Positions 11,321-22,362 of a DNA stretch of 64,000 bases are shown here, one piece after another (position 1 is the stretch's first letter; every line of letters starts with the position of its first letter). Below the pieces are notes generated by a model. The model was not told the origin of the DNA. It did not search any database and was given only the letters and a program-made list of their open reading frames with translations. The translations under genes and the position numbers were made by a program. This DNA is from Neoechinorhynchus agilis (Eukaryota > Acanthocephala): NCBI GenBank assembly GCA_051530055.1, contig CM121342.1, positions 6,944,001 through 7,008,000 on the forward strand, written 5' to 3'.

Positions 11321-11428
11321 ATTTTATACTTTTAAAATTCATCTTCTTAAAATTAGTAATTCTATGACTGACTACAATGCATTTTGTCTGCGTACAATAT
11401 GGGTTCGTTTTGTTTTTTCTGTAATTGG

Positions 11429-11449
11429 TTTATTCTCAAAAGGTTTATT
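11429..11449 (-). terminator. Two AATAAA signals for the Ig-receptor gene
   Basis: On the minus strand AATAAA occurs at 11434-11429 and 11449-11444, about 45-60 bases beyond the stop codon at 11492. Confidence 0.45.
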
Positions 11450-11491
11450 GATTTACAATATATATGTTCAATGAACAATGTTTGAATGGTG

Positions 11492-14013
11492 TTAGACATG
11501 AGTTGGTTTCTCCTCAATGTAGGTTCCATTACTGACACTATGTGACATTCGGCTCATTCCGAGCATTGTTGCATGATCCGTTGCACTGATTGAAGGTAAT
11601 CTTAGTGGTTGTCGTGATCCGGGTGCGTTTTTATAGTCATAGCTGGAACGCGAAATGCTGTTATTTTTATGTTCTCCAATATTGTGGTTGTAGAGGTTTC
11701 CAAGAGACGAGTATGGTGGAGGTGATGGCTAAACAATTCTTTTTTAAACCGAATAATTTTGCAATTGTAGTGTGCTTACCACTCTTATTTCAGACCGATC
11801 GATAGTGCTTCTATTTGCCCGTTCAACGTGAATGAGAGTGCCTCGTCCATTCGGGTAATCACTCATACTTCTTGGAATTGTTGCCGATCCATTTAGGAAT
11901 CCATTTTGTTCCTCATTGGGTCGAACTGGATCGACGAATTCCACATGACCATTAAGCCCAATGACGGACGTTGAATTGGCTATCAATGTCTTATGATTGA
12001 AACACTTTCTACCCTTTAACAATCTAAATATTCAAGATGGTTTATAGGACGACGTCTCCAAATGCCTCCATTTCCATCGTAAAAATACTCACTTTCCTCC
12101 AAAATGGTCGCCTAAATTATTAGGACGAAGAAATGACAAACAACGAGTGACTCTTCTAGACGTACTGTAGCAAGTAGACATTCGTGCCCATCGATTCCTT
12201 CTATGAATACATATTAGAATCGATATTAATATAAGGAAAATAACAGCTCCAAGCATAGATCCTGCTATAAGGGACGCAGCTCTTCTGAATCCCACATTAT
12301 TTTCAGTAAGTGATCTTACGTTTGCTAAGAAATCATTTACGATGAGTTCAAGCGGACGGAAATTAAAATAAGAATTACTTGTGAGGTGAATAGTGAACTT
12401 TTGCTCGTACGTTTGTCCATTCGCAGATCCACGACATGATATGTTAAAAGTGCCCGATGTTGAGCGTTGGAACTTATAATATCTTCCCGTCCCAATGATC
12501 TGCATAGATTCATCAGCAGTGTCATCGTCTGTTCTACTCCAAGTGATCAATGGTTCTGGGTAGGCAATTATTCCACATTTAAGAAGCATCGGTTGTCCGC
12601 TGTAATTGCTAATTACCGAGACATCATCTTCTCCTTGCTCTAACTCAGGTCCATCTAAACGAGAACATTAATCACATTTAGATATCCATCAATAACTCAC
12701 ATCTTAGTTTAAGAGACGAACTGACCGACGCAATCGTTGTTTCGTTAATCTTCTCTAAAAGAGAACAAACCAAAGATTTGCCATGATCAGATCGGCTCCA
12801 ATGCTTATGCAATCTGGATTCAATTGACAATTTTTGTGAATAATTATCGAAATTGGCTACTGTGGTTTCGTCTTCAATGTCCTCATTATCGATTTGCCAT
12901 CCGATTTTTAAGAAATCTTCAATCATTCCATATGTCGTATTGGTGGTTAGAACATTAAATTGGCAACTTGGTGCTCGGTGCCTCGGATCACGGACGTATT
13001 GTCCATTGATTGTGCGAGTTTCATAAATCGCGGAATCGTTTTTTATCGATGAAGTGTTTTCTTGGTCTTCAATAGCCGCTAAAACCAATTCAGCTTCATA
13101 AATCGGATTTGTTCTGTTTTGACTAGTGTACATTAGAGTGTAGAGGCCAATGTAGTTATTATCGAGAGCACTGATTTCCATCGTTCTATTTGTGAACGAT
13201 AAACGGTCTTTTACGCTTTCACGGGTGAATATTTCCCTGGCGTATACGATCGTTCCGTTAAAATGTACGATCGATAAGATGTAATCCGTAAGATTCTTAA
13301 GTTCAAACGTGTATGGAGCGTCGTAGAGTCCGACATGGATGTATTTTTTCATTGGTATATTAATTGTGGTCGATGAAACAACTCTTAGTCCAAGGAAAAT
13401 GAGGAGAACTAAAAGGGTTTATAATTGATAGAGCCTTTAAACGGCGAAAGCTACGCAAATAAATCAACTATATCTAGGTTGTACAAATGTCAAATTAAAG
13501 AAAGATCTGTTGTGTGGTCTTTTTCTAAGCTTACATTTACTCGGACGAATAGCGACAAATTGCATGTTGGTTGCCGAAGAGTTCAGAATGAAAAAAAGAA
13601 GACAGTTGGTGGCAAACGCAAATAAAATCAGAGGCGGCGCCAATATTTTACACGGTACATTCGACTGCTACAAGTGTCTATCTCGACGACTACTCGGCCA
13701 CGGGAATAGGTTTACCTGTCTACGGTCTTTAATTTTAAAGCAGACTGTATCAGCGGTTTCTACCAATGGTCGTGAAGTGGTCAAGCAGTAGTCTAGACGT
13801 GGAACACAAAATTCGAATAAACATTTAAAAAAGAAGAAAAAAGGTGACGGTTTGTTAGCTGCTGCTGCCGCCGCCAAATGGTAAATAGTGAAAATTTTAA
13901 AATTGCGTATTTCAGATTACAAATAAAGGGTACTTTGGATGGCGACGTTTAAGGACGTTAATTGCTTAAAAACTATATTGAAATTAATATTTACCTAAGA
14001 CCATGATCATCAT
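11492..14013 (-). CDS. Immunoglobulin-superfamily receptor, SYG-1/Kirre/Neph-like tail
   Basis: Five exons can be joined in phase: 14013-13995, 13408-12701, 12654-12093, 12023-11780 and 11728-11492 (minus), giving 589 residues. Exon 1 plus the start of exon 2 make a signal peptide (MMIMVLVLLIFLGLRVVSS). Ig1 keeps the 'DNNYIGLYTL' signature but has no cysteines; Ig2 has CQF...LVC; Ig3 has LKC...ITW...ISC. A transmembrane helix follows at about residues 369-392 (ASLIAGSMLGAVIFLILISI) and then basic HRRNRW. The cytoplasmic tail has PSPPPYSSL, a PPxY WW-domain ligand, and ends EEKPTHV. A terminal THV is a class I PDZ ligand and is also how vertebrate Neph1 ends, so a cell-adhesion role with a ZO-1-type partner is inferred. 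Three Ig domains instead of five and weak ectodomain resemblance leave the orthology open. Many N-glycosylation sites are present. Confidence 0.7.
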
Positions 14014-15534
14014 GCCTTATTGACTATGCAAGCGAGAGAGCTGTTGAAGAATTGGAAGGTAAATTTGTTCTGTTACTGGTGTCGATGTGTCTCTAGAAAT
14101 GATGGAGAGGAGTGTGAGGAAGATGGTATCATTAGTACTTTATAGCGTTGGGCAGTTGAGTGCGAGGTAAAGTGAGAGAACAATGATCACCATGTCCGAC
14201 CGTAAAATGGTGATTGGAGTTGACCAGACACTCGCTGGTTAGGAGACATTGGAAGAATAAATCGGTTCATGGTCTTTGAAATTAAAACTATCTTAATTGT
14301 CAACTCCAGAAAAAAATACTTAATTTAAAAGGTCGGTATTCTACGCCTCAGATTCTGATTGGTCCAAGGCGGCCGTTTGATGTCTTTGTTACTTCCTGAA
14401 AAAAAGGCACGAGTGCAATTAAGAAAGGACATCAATTGATTGCGCAATCGAAAATAAAATTCTTCATTGAAATTAAAGATACTCAGTCAATCTCTACTTA
14501 AATCGTTCTTTCCCAATTTACTCAATGGCAATAAAATCACTTCGCCTGTTTTTTTCAGGAATATGCTAGTTTTTCCCAATATTTCTCACTTTCACTATAG
14601 ATACTGTCGGTTCAGCTATTTTTCATAGTAAACCGGACAAATCTTAATTTTGGCAAATTATATGAAGAAATACGTCTTTGGGAAAGAAATCGTAGCAAAT
14701 AGAGCAATTTTTTGGTTCATTGAGTAATTTTCCCGGAAAATGCGATAATCACATTAAAAAACAACGGAAGGTTCAAAATAGATGAGACTTGAAGACACAA
14801 CTGAGCAAAAAAATTGATTTCAAAATACTACGTCTTCGTTTTTGTGTGCGTGTTAAGAAAAGTTACAGTAGACAAGATATTTGGTTTGGTAGATCCAAGT
14901 GTTGTGCTCTAGTTAATAAATGAGAACCACAAGTTCTACGGTCAATGTCCTTCATTCCGAGAACAGCTTCGAACTAATCCAAATATTATCTTAGTTGCAG
15001 TTTGATACAGGTTGGACTGCTTCATTAGTATGATAGTTGGACCGCAAGCTCAACGGTCCGCCGATGGACAGATCGATCTGTCTGACGACAATCAACAAGT
15101 TGCCTATAATCAAAATGGATTATTATGGTATGTGTGAGGTATTGATGCCAGTTTAAGAACTTGAATATGTCATCCACGAAGGCGTTTGGTACAAAATCGA
15201 TTCGGTCTAGTAGCACTCTGACCTCGTAGGGACAATGCGGACTAGACGACCCAGATAAGGTCTGCATTGAGCGTGACGGACAAAGGCCATCTTACTACCA
15301 TAATAATACATTTGAGCAAAAAGCTTTATGCTCGATTATTGAACGGTCCATTGAGTGTAAAATACCCGAAAAAAATCCCAATTATAGGCGGGAAATACGC
15401 ATTTCTCGTAGATTATGGTTTTAGGTGTTCTATATATCTCTAGATTATATCGAGAGCGACTCTCCTTAACGAAAAATACATCTATCATGAACCATACGGA
15501 TCGTTTCGATATGAGCTCTATCACACAAACATCG
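14014..15534. other. Intergenic, no gene seen
   Basis: AT-rich sequence upstream of the Ig-receptor gene. It should hold that gene's promoter, but I see no clear TATA box or other element. Short ORFs (for example 15025-15267 and 15336-15584 minus) lack family resemblance. Confidence 0.4.
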
Positions 15535-16160
15535 CTAGAAAAAAAACTTTGGTGATCATCAAAATAAAGAATTTTAAGCTTCAATGTTTAAAAAAGAAGA
15601 AACCTGAAAAGTCCGACGAAACGGACGAAATGTTGCGAGAACACTTGAATAAACGAACTTCTTTACAAAAACGGTCATTAGTTCTATAAAAATGAGGTTT
15701 TCAAACGTAAAAAAACTATGGATGTTCTTTAGTGATTATCAAAAGACTCTTTTAAGCTTCAATGTTTAAAATGAAGAAACCTGAAAAGTCCAACGAAACG
15801 GACGAAATATTGCGAGAACACTTGAATAAACGAACTTCTTTACAAAAACTGTCATTAGTTCTATAAAAATGAGGTTTTCAAACGTAAAAAACCCATGGAT
15901 ATTCTTTAGTGATTATCAAAAGACTCTTTTAAGCTTCAATGTTTAAAAAAGAAGAAACCTGAAAAGTCCGACGAAACGGACGAAATATTGCGAGAACACT
16001 TGAATAAACGAACTTTTTCACAAAAACTGTCATTAGTTCTATAAAAATGAGGTTTTCAAACGTAAAAAAAACTATGGATGTTCTTTAGTGATTATCAAAA
16101 GACTCTTTTAAGCTTCAATGTTTAAAAAAGAAGAAACCTGAAAAGTCCGACGAAACGGAC
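15535..16160. repeat. Tandem array, ~178-bp unit, about 3.5 copies
   Basis: AAGCTTCAATG recurs at 15575, 15754, 15931 and 16110, so the spacing is 177-179. Each unit includes CCTGAAAAGTCCGACGAAAC or a one-base variant, related to the hammerhead-like motifs elsewhere, followed by GGACGAAAT and GAACACTTGAATAAACG. The array ends abruptly at the foldback element at 16163. Confidence 0.9.
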
Positions 16161-16162
16161 GT

Positions 16163-16260
16163 GGTTGTTTTGTGGCCAAGAAATTGAAATGATTTTATAT
16201 GCACAATCTTGTTTGTACGCTTTTAAGAAATGATTTCAATTTCTTGCCCATAAAACAACC
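16163..16260. mobile_element. Small foldback / MITE with GGTTGTTTT ends
   Basis: GGTTGTTTTGTGGCCAAGAA at 16163 is matched by an inverted TTCTTGCCCATAAAACAACC ending at 16260, with arms of about 33 bases and a loop of about 30. The flanking AATATGAACAGTTCAAT also follows AAAACAACC at about 45000 and 61740, so these are three members or ends of one family. Confidence 0.6.
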
Positions 16261-17873
16261 AATATGAACAGTTCAATATTGAACCATTTGAATAAATAAC
16301 GACTTCTTTACAAGATCTATGGAGCAAAATGTCCCGGACGAGGTATGAAACGTCTTAAAAAAAGAAACATCGATTTTTCTCTAATTTTTGCGTAAAAACC
16401 ATTGTCAGAGGATGCAATTTATAAGATAATGTAGAATAAAACGCTAATTTTTTTGAGTTCATGGATGATCTTGCCGTTTTGCATATTATCCAGTCATGGC
16501 AAGACACGCCCACCGTGAAATGTACACTATCATGTAATAGCGATTAGGCGTGCAATTGTTGATTTATAGTTTCATTGGACGGACGAAGGACACTATAATT
16601 TCTGAAATGACCATCTTGGGATAAATATTTTGTTTTATTACCAACTATTTTAATGTTAACTATTCAGCAGTAATTAGAAGAGAGCATTGTAGAATACATC
16701 ACTGGTCAATGCTGTACATAAAATCTGGGAAAAAATCCTTTTAAACTTTTCCAAGTAGTCATTTTGGCGCACTGAAAAATATGCGATAATCGAATTTGAG
16801 CTTTTTTGAGCAAATATTTTTTATCTCAGAACTGAGATTTTTTAATATTAGCGTTGGTATTCGTCTCGGCTTAGTCCATGCAAAAGATATTGCAATCTCG
16901 GACATGATGTGTTACGGAGAAACACCGGATGCATATCGACTATGCTATATGGAATTTTTAATAGACAAAATAAATCAGTTAAATTCTTTTTTTTTATGTC
17001 TAACAATAATAGTCAACGTTTCGTAATTTAACTCGGTTAAAAAGTCGTGAACTCAAACGGGTTTTTTTTATCTTTTTTGCCTTAGTTTAATTTTAAAATC
17101 TCGTGCTGAAACTTTAAATTTGCCTTAAAGTTGACGCCTTTGCGCTGATCAACTAGATTTTTAAGCACATTCCAGAAAAACTTACAAGCAATTCCGAAGA
17201 CTTCAATTCGCTTTGACCAAAACAATGAATATTATTAGCTTCATTTTTAAAGCAAACAACCAGTTAATTGTGATATACTTCGACGTTTTAAGAATCTTTT
17301 CCATTTAAGCAAATTTGATTTGTCGGACCTTCTCTTTTAAGCGATTTTCATGCTCAAAAAATGTACTATTCTCACGATTATGTAAAATTCTTATTATCTT
17401 TTTTGGGCATCCAGTAAGAAGGACAAAGAACTTTTCTGCAAAATGTGCAGTTTTGCCATTCAAATTTTATTAGTTAAAACCAAACGCTTTTCATTCGAAT
17501 AAATTCCACTGGTGCTTAATCTGTAATTTTCGCTGAATTCTTTTTTAAGAAAAATGTACGCTTTCCTTAACTCGTTTCTCAGAAAACAAGTTAATGTTAC
17601 AGGTTTTTTTTATTCTGTGTTGCTTCTTCGAGAATCCTTTCATTCCATCAATAACTTAGACTACAAGGTACCCTTGGTCCGCGTTTCATTTTGTTTACAA
17701 AGTCGAATTACTCCAAAAAGTTGGTTTCCGTTCAAAGACTCAATAGACTAATTTAGAGATATTGAGATTCTCGATTGAACTCCTTCAAAAAATTTGCACT
17801 TAAGCAAAACAAGCTTAGATTAGTTTGGAAACCAAAAAACACATACACATTGGAGTTACCGAACGGATTTAAT
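16261..17873. other. Intergenic, no gene seen
   Basis: AT-rich sequence between the foldback and the KIF13-like gene. ORFs at 16796-17026 and 17554-17751 have biased composition and no recognisable domain. A GGTATGAAACGTC motif at 16341-16353 resembles the 3' half of the dispersed hammerhead-like motif. Confidence 0.4.
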
Positions 17874-20800
17874 TCAACTCTCGATCTCTGGTTTTACTTT
17901 GTCGATGCGTACAAATACACCATGATCTTCTTTACAAGTGAAATATCTAGTTCCCATGAGGACACCATCATTTCGACCATCTTTTGTGTCAAGTTCAACT
18001 CCTATCCATATTCCCGGTTTAAAATCGGTTTGTCCTATAAACCTTACATTGCCCGATTTATTCCTGACACTGTTGGTGCTTACAATCACTCGGACGCCTT
18101 CATATAACCAATTGGGAATCTTGCTTGGATATCTATTCCTTTTACGTTTACAAATTTCAGTGTGATCCATTATTGTTGTCACATCTTCCTCTTCTTCAAC
18201 CGTATTAACCGAACCAATAATTGTCCCTGTATCATCCGAAGCAATGGTTTCAACCTTTTCATCGATATCGTTCCGTTCTTCGCGGTCGTTTGTAGACTCG
18301 TCTACTCAAAGGAGGATTTTATTTGACGTAATTAGATAAAAGCGTTCAATAAAATCTTAAAATTTGATGCTAAAATCCAAATAATACTTAAATAAACTTT
18401 GCCTTATTACCGATTCTGTAGCAATTTTCGATTCTTTGAAACTTTTTTGATAAGGACTAGAAAAAATAGGGGCATCTCCGAGAACTCACTTATCACGTCG
18501 TTTTTCGAATTTGTAAAAACAATTAATCAATAATCTAATGTCTTGAGTTTCACGAATAAACTCGAACTAAATTTACAATTCTTTAAGAAACAATCCATAC
18601 CTTCCGATGTTACATTGGCAATTGTATCGCAGTCAGTATCTTCCTTTTCTTCAGGTTGAGTAATAGACCTTTTCGGTCTTCCTTTCCGGTTCATTTGATC
18701 CAGAATTTCCTCGTATGCATTTAACTGTAAAAAAGTGAGAGCCAACCATTTTTTAAAATTGAAAGTTCAAATCACGAACCTGTCTTTTATATTCAAGTGA
18801 AAAGTCTTCATTGACCGTCCGCATACAATCAAGGTACTCTTCAACCCACGAGTTATCATTAGCACGTTCATCGGACTTATCTTCGGTTTGGTCAAAAATT
18901 TGAAATCCATTGTTTACCGCAACCGATGCTAACGTCGATGAGCTCTCAGTTCGACGAAGACTATTGGGTAATTTCGCAATTAACTCGAATGTAATTCCAC
19001 AAGAGTAACTATTGAACGGATGAACGTTAGCGGTCTGCGTATTCATGACTGTTGAAGATAACACCGGCGTTCCGATTGTGTTCATTATTTTCTTAAAAAT
19101 AGACGATCCTACGTTTAAATTAGCCGTGGATCTCCGGGTAATCTGAAGTGCTATACGTTTCCTAAGCACAAGATTACGGCACTGTGCAGATTCCGAGAGC
19201 TGTATGCGAACTTTGATAACTACAAATACGAACATATCGTTGTCCGTTAGACGATTTAGCGCTGTCGAATCGTGTAAGGATGGATCCCAATGTGCTAAAA
19301 TAGATCCAGGAGTAGCGTGCTGTAGGATGGGAAGCTCAAGGAAAGCATCGTTTTCCTCTTCGTCGTCTAACCGGACTTCCAACTCGGTGTTCAAAGCATT
19401 ATCATCATGCTTAAGATCAAGGAAAAATATTGGAATATGCTCTTCCATTCCAATCGGCGGACGCCAATCTGCAGGGGCTCCTGGGATACCACTGCCAGCT
19501 GCAGGAATCTCGACTGCATTTTGCTCAGTAACGAGGTCTTTAAGACGAGCCATTAATTTCTCTTCTTGTTCGAGCTGACTCGGTGACTTATTTTGGATTT
19601 TGCTTATCTCATCGATACTCTGCAATAGGATTAAAACTAAACATGTGTCCAGAGGTTTGTTCGGTATAATTTTCTAATGGTTTCACTGGTCATCATCCGT
19701 CTGAATTTTTACTAATAAAGTCATCCACTACAACATTGAGCCCATTAAATTTTCACCTCTCTTTCTAATTAGAGTATCGACGATTTAACCGCTTTAATTG
19801 TGACTCTAGATGGAACCGTCGATGACCGAGTGCCGCTAACCATTCTGTTTTTAAAAGCTCCAAGTGTTTATCATGATACGAATCCAATTTCGATCCATAG
19901 GTACTTAGACGTGAACATCGAATTGCACCAGCTTCGACGCTTAAAATATTGTTTACTTTTATAGGATAACTGTACCGATCTTTGGTGCACGAAACTCGCA
20001 CTACAATCCTATGGGATTGTCCTTGTCTAATTTTAAAAAATCCTCCGCATGACAGTGATTTTAGATTGTATCCGGACAATGGTACCGCGACCCAAATGCC
20101 AGCTTCGTTCAGTTCTTGGATTTCTAGCCACATTGTTAGATGGCAAGACATTGATGTCCATTTCTCAGCTAGTGCCGTTAGTAGTTTATGGTCTGAGAAA
20201 TCGTCCTCATCAAATGAGTTCGACGGTGTCCGAGATTTCGTCTGTGGAGAATTCATTGCATGTCCATATACTTGAAGAGAAAAGACGCCACCATTTTCAG
20301 CAAGACGGTTGAACCTCGCAATCTTCTCTTTATCCAGCAGACGAAATATCTAGGATTTTTGTATGAGACGTGCTTTCAATTGCGCTGTATGTTCCAAACG
20401 AACGCTCAAGGGGAGGGGGGAAACAAACTGCAAGATGCCTTCGAAGCAACAATTTTACTCGTTGCGACGACAAAGACGATAGACGACACTGAGTGCTGGG
20501 AATGTGGTTATCTGAGTATTAAACCGCTTTTTGGATTTAACAGTGGTGAATTTCGGTAATTTCTAACTATGAAATCTATTTATAACGTCCAATGAAGAGA
20601 GTTTACTTTTGGGAATCTCAAATTTAAGAAAAATACATTAGAATTGGTGTGCGAATTGGACGCATTTGAATCGACAGGTCGTTTGATGGTGTTCATGAAC
20701 AAAAGTTCGAAAAATGCGTTAAAAACAAATAACGATTACAAAAACATGAGCTACTCACTAATATTTTAAGACGAAATGTTTTTATTCAACTCATAAAAAT

Positions 20801-22362
20801 TTTAAATCACAAAGACCATAATTCTTAAGAAGTACTCACACGAATACGCATATAAAAATTGAAAACAAGAATTTTAAAAGTTATAATTTGTTTATGCAGT
20901 CGTTGGAAACTTTAAAAGGATTGTTCTAAAAACTCGCTTCACTTACATTCTTATGATTAAACATAATCATTGATTTGTTAGAAAACCTGATAGCTCGTTC
21001 GCTAGATGATTGATGCTGACTTTTGACAATAGTTGGTTCTGCTTCATCAAAGAATGTGTATTGACAAAAGACATTGTTTGTCAAGTGGAAAGGTAGATCC
21101 GTGGCATCTCGAATACGAATCTGAAACTCAATGAACTTAAATGCGATTTTATAGAAAGTAACCTGAACACTTAAGGAGCTTTCGGGTGAGCATTTGTTAT
21201 CCACGAGTCGTCGAAGACAAACGTTTAATCTACCAACGATCTAAATGAATTTCTAAATTGAACGATTCTTCATATACTCACCTCGCCTTGCCTATTAAAG
21301 ATCGGTGATGGATATGTGAACGTAATTACTTGCTCAAGGGCTGGCTTCAAAATAACAAACGCTACTCCAATGAGACAATGAAGACGTTCATCAACATTTG
21401 TTGGTCTTTTCGTTAAATCACGAAACATGCGATATAAGTCGTTTGTCTAATTAGCGATTATAAATGTCGTTTGCGAGCTTCAAAGTACGACTAACATCGT
21501 GATTTAAAGCGTCTTTTTTAAGTCGCTTTGTGTAGAAATCTCGCATTTTCTCAAGGTAGGTTTCGAAATCATCTACACTCATTTCGAACGATGGCCACTT
21601 TTCGTTTTTTAAAGTGGCTGTTATGATAACCTCGGATATCATTGGATCCTGAATCAAAAGGATTTTTAACGAGGTCACAAAAGAAAATATTAGAAATATG
21701 TTCTTTTATAAACTTTTTAGTACTTTCTTCGCCGAAAATTCCCTCCTTTGACCACTTTCCAAAATAAATCTTACCTCTTCGGTCTTCACCCGGTAAAGTA
21801 TTTATTAAAGACGTTTCGAAACCATTAATTCTAATCATAAAGCCCGGAACACATGTATTATGTTTGGTGATGAGAAGAATAGATATTAAATTTATTAATT
21901 CAAAAATATTTGCTACGTTTAATCGGACTTCTTCAGCAGGTTTCTACAATTTAAGCTCATGTCTAAACAAGAAACCTGAAAAAGTCCGACGAAACGTAAT
22001 AAATCAATTTCTACTTCAAAATATCGACAAATCATATCGAGAGAAAATCCACATCGGGATGATAACATCGTCAAAAAAATCTTACCTCATTAAAATGAGG
22101 TCGGATGTTTTCCTTTGGAATCTTTAATTCAATTGCATATTTGCAGTTAGCATTCAATTGTTGAGCTAGATAGTTTCCTTCGATCACAAGAGCATTTGCT
22201 CGCATCAGATTATTTTTGACATTTAAAATATTATTTTTGAAGTTTAAGGTCCTAAAACGTCGAACAAAGTGATTTTGAATAGGAAGAGAAAAAAACAACG
22301 TACGTATCAGTGACCCATTTATCGATTCCATAACCAACACCCGAACTGTTGGGAGATGCCAT
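17874..22362 (-). CDS. KIF13-like (kinesin-3) tail protein lacking motor and FHA domains
   Basis: Nine exons join in phase (minus): 22362-22304, 22251-22086, 21648-21496, 21446-21282, 21240-20947, 20349-19790, 19617-18780, 18724-18601 and 18301-17874, giving 928 residues. The junction 19790/19617 is the least certain. The order matches human KIF13B from its post-FHA stalk to its C terminus: ANALVIEGNYLAQQL / KYAIELKIP, the DMRxxY-like segment EKMRDFY, RLHCLIGVAF, the DATDLPFHLTNNVFCQYTFF region, the RQGQSHRIVVRV domain, GSGIPGAPADW and, at the C terminus, a CAP-Gly domain (GIWIGVELDTKDGRNDG). CAP-Gly binds EEY/F tails of tubulin or EB proteins. An in-frame TAA directly precedes the first ATG, and no kinesin P-loop or FHA sequence is seen up to the next gene. 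A cargo-adaptor or dominant-negative-like role is inference. A weak acceptor just after the ATG could allow a distant upstream exon. Confidence 0.82.
21970..22050 (+). repeat. Dispersed repeat inside KIF13-like intron 2
   Basis: CCTGAAAAAGTCCGACGAAA at about 21974, followed by ATCATATCGAGAGAAAATCC at about 22031, lies in the intron between exons 2 and 3. The first motif matches the 15.5-16.1 kb satellite, and the second recurs at about 61487-61520. It is probably the end of a non-autonomous retroelement. Confidence 0.4.

Noticed and set aside
8161-11367. Recurring 64-133 codon ORFs in the 164-bp array
   Set aside because: They repeat because the monomer repeats; the unit length is not a multiple of three, starts vary, and there is no domain or promoter.
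19204-20559. Plus-strand ORFs of 87-124 codons
   Set aside because: They are antisense shadows of the KIF13-like exons and its long intron.
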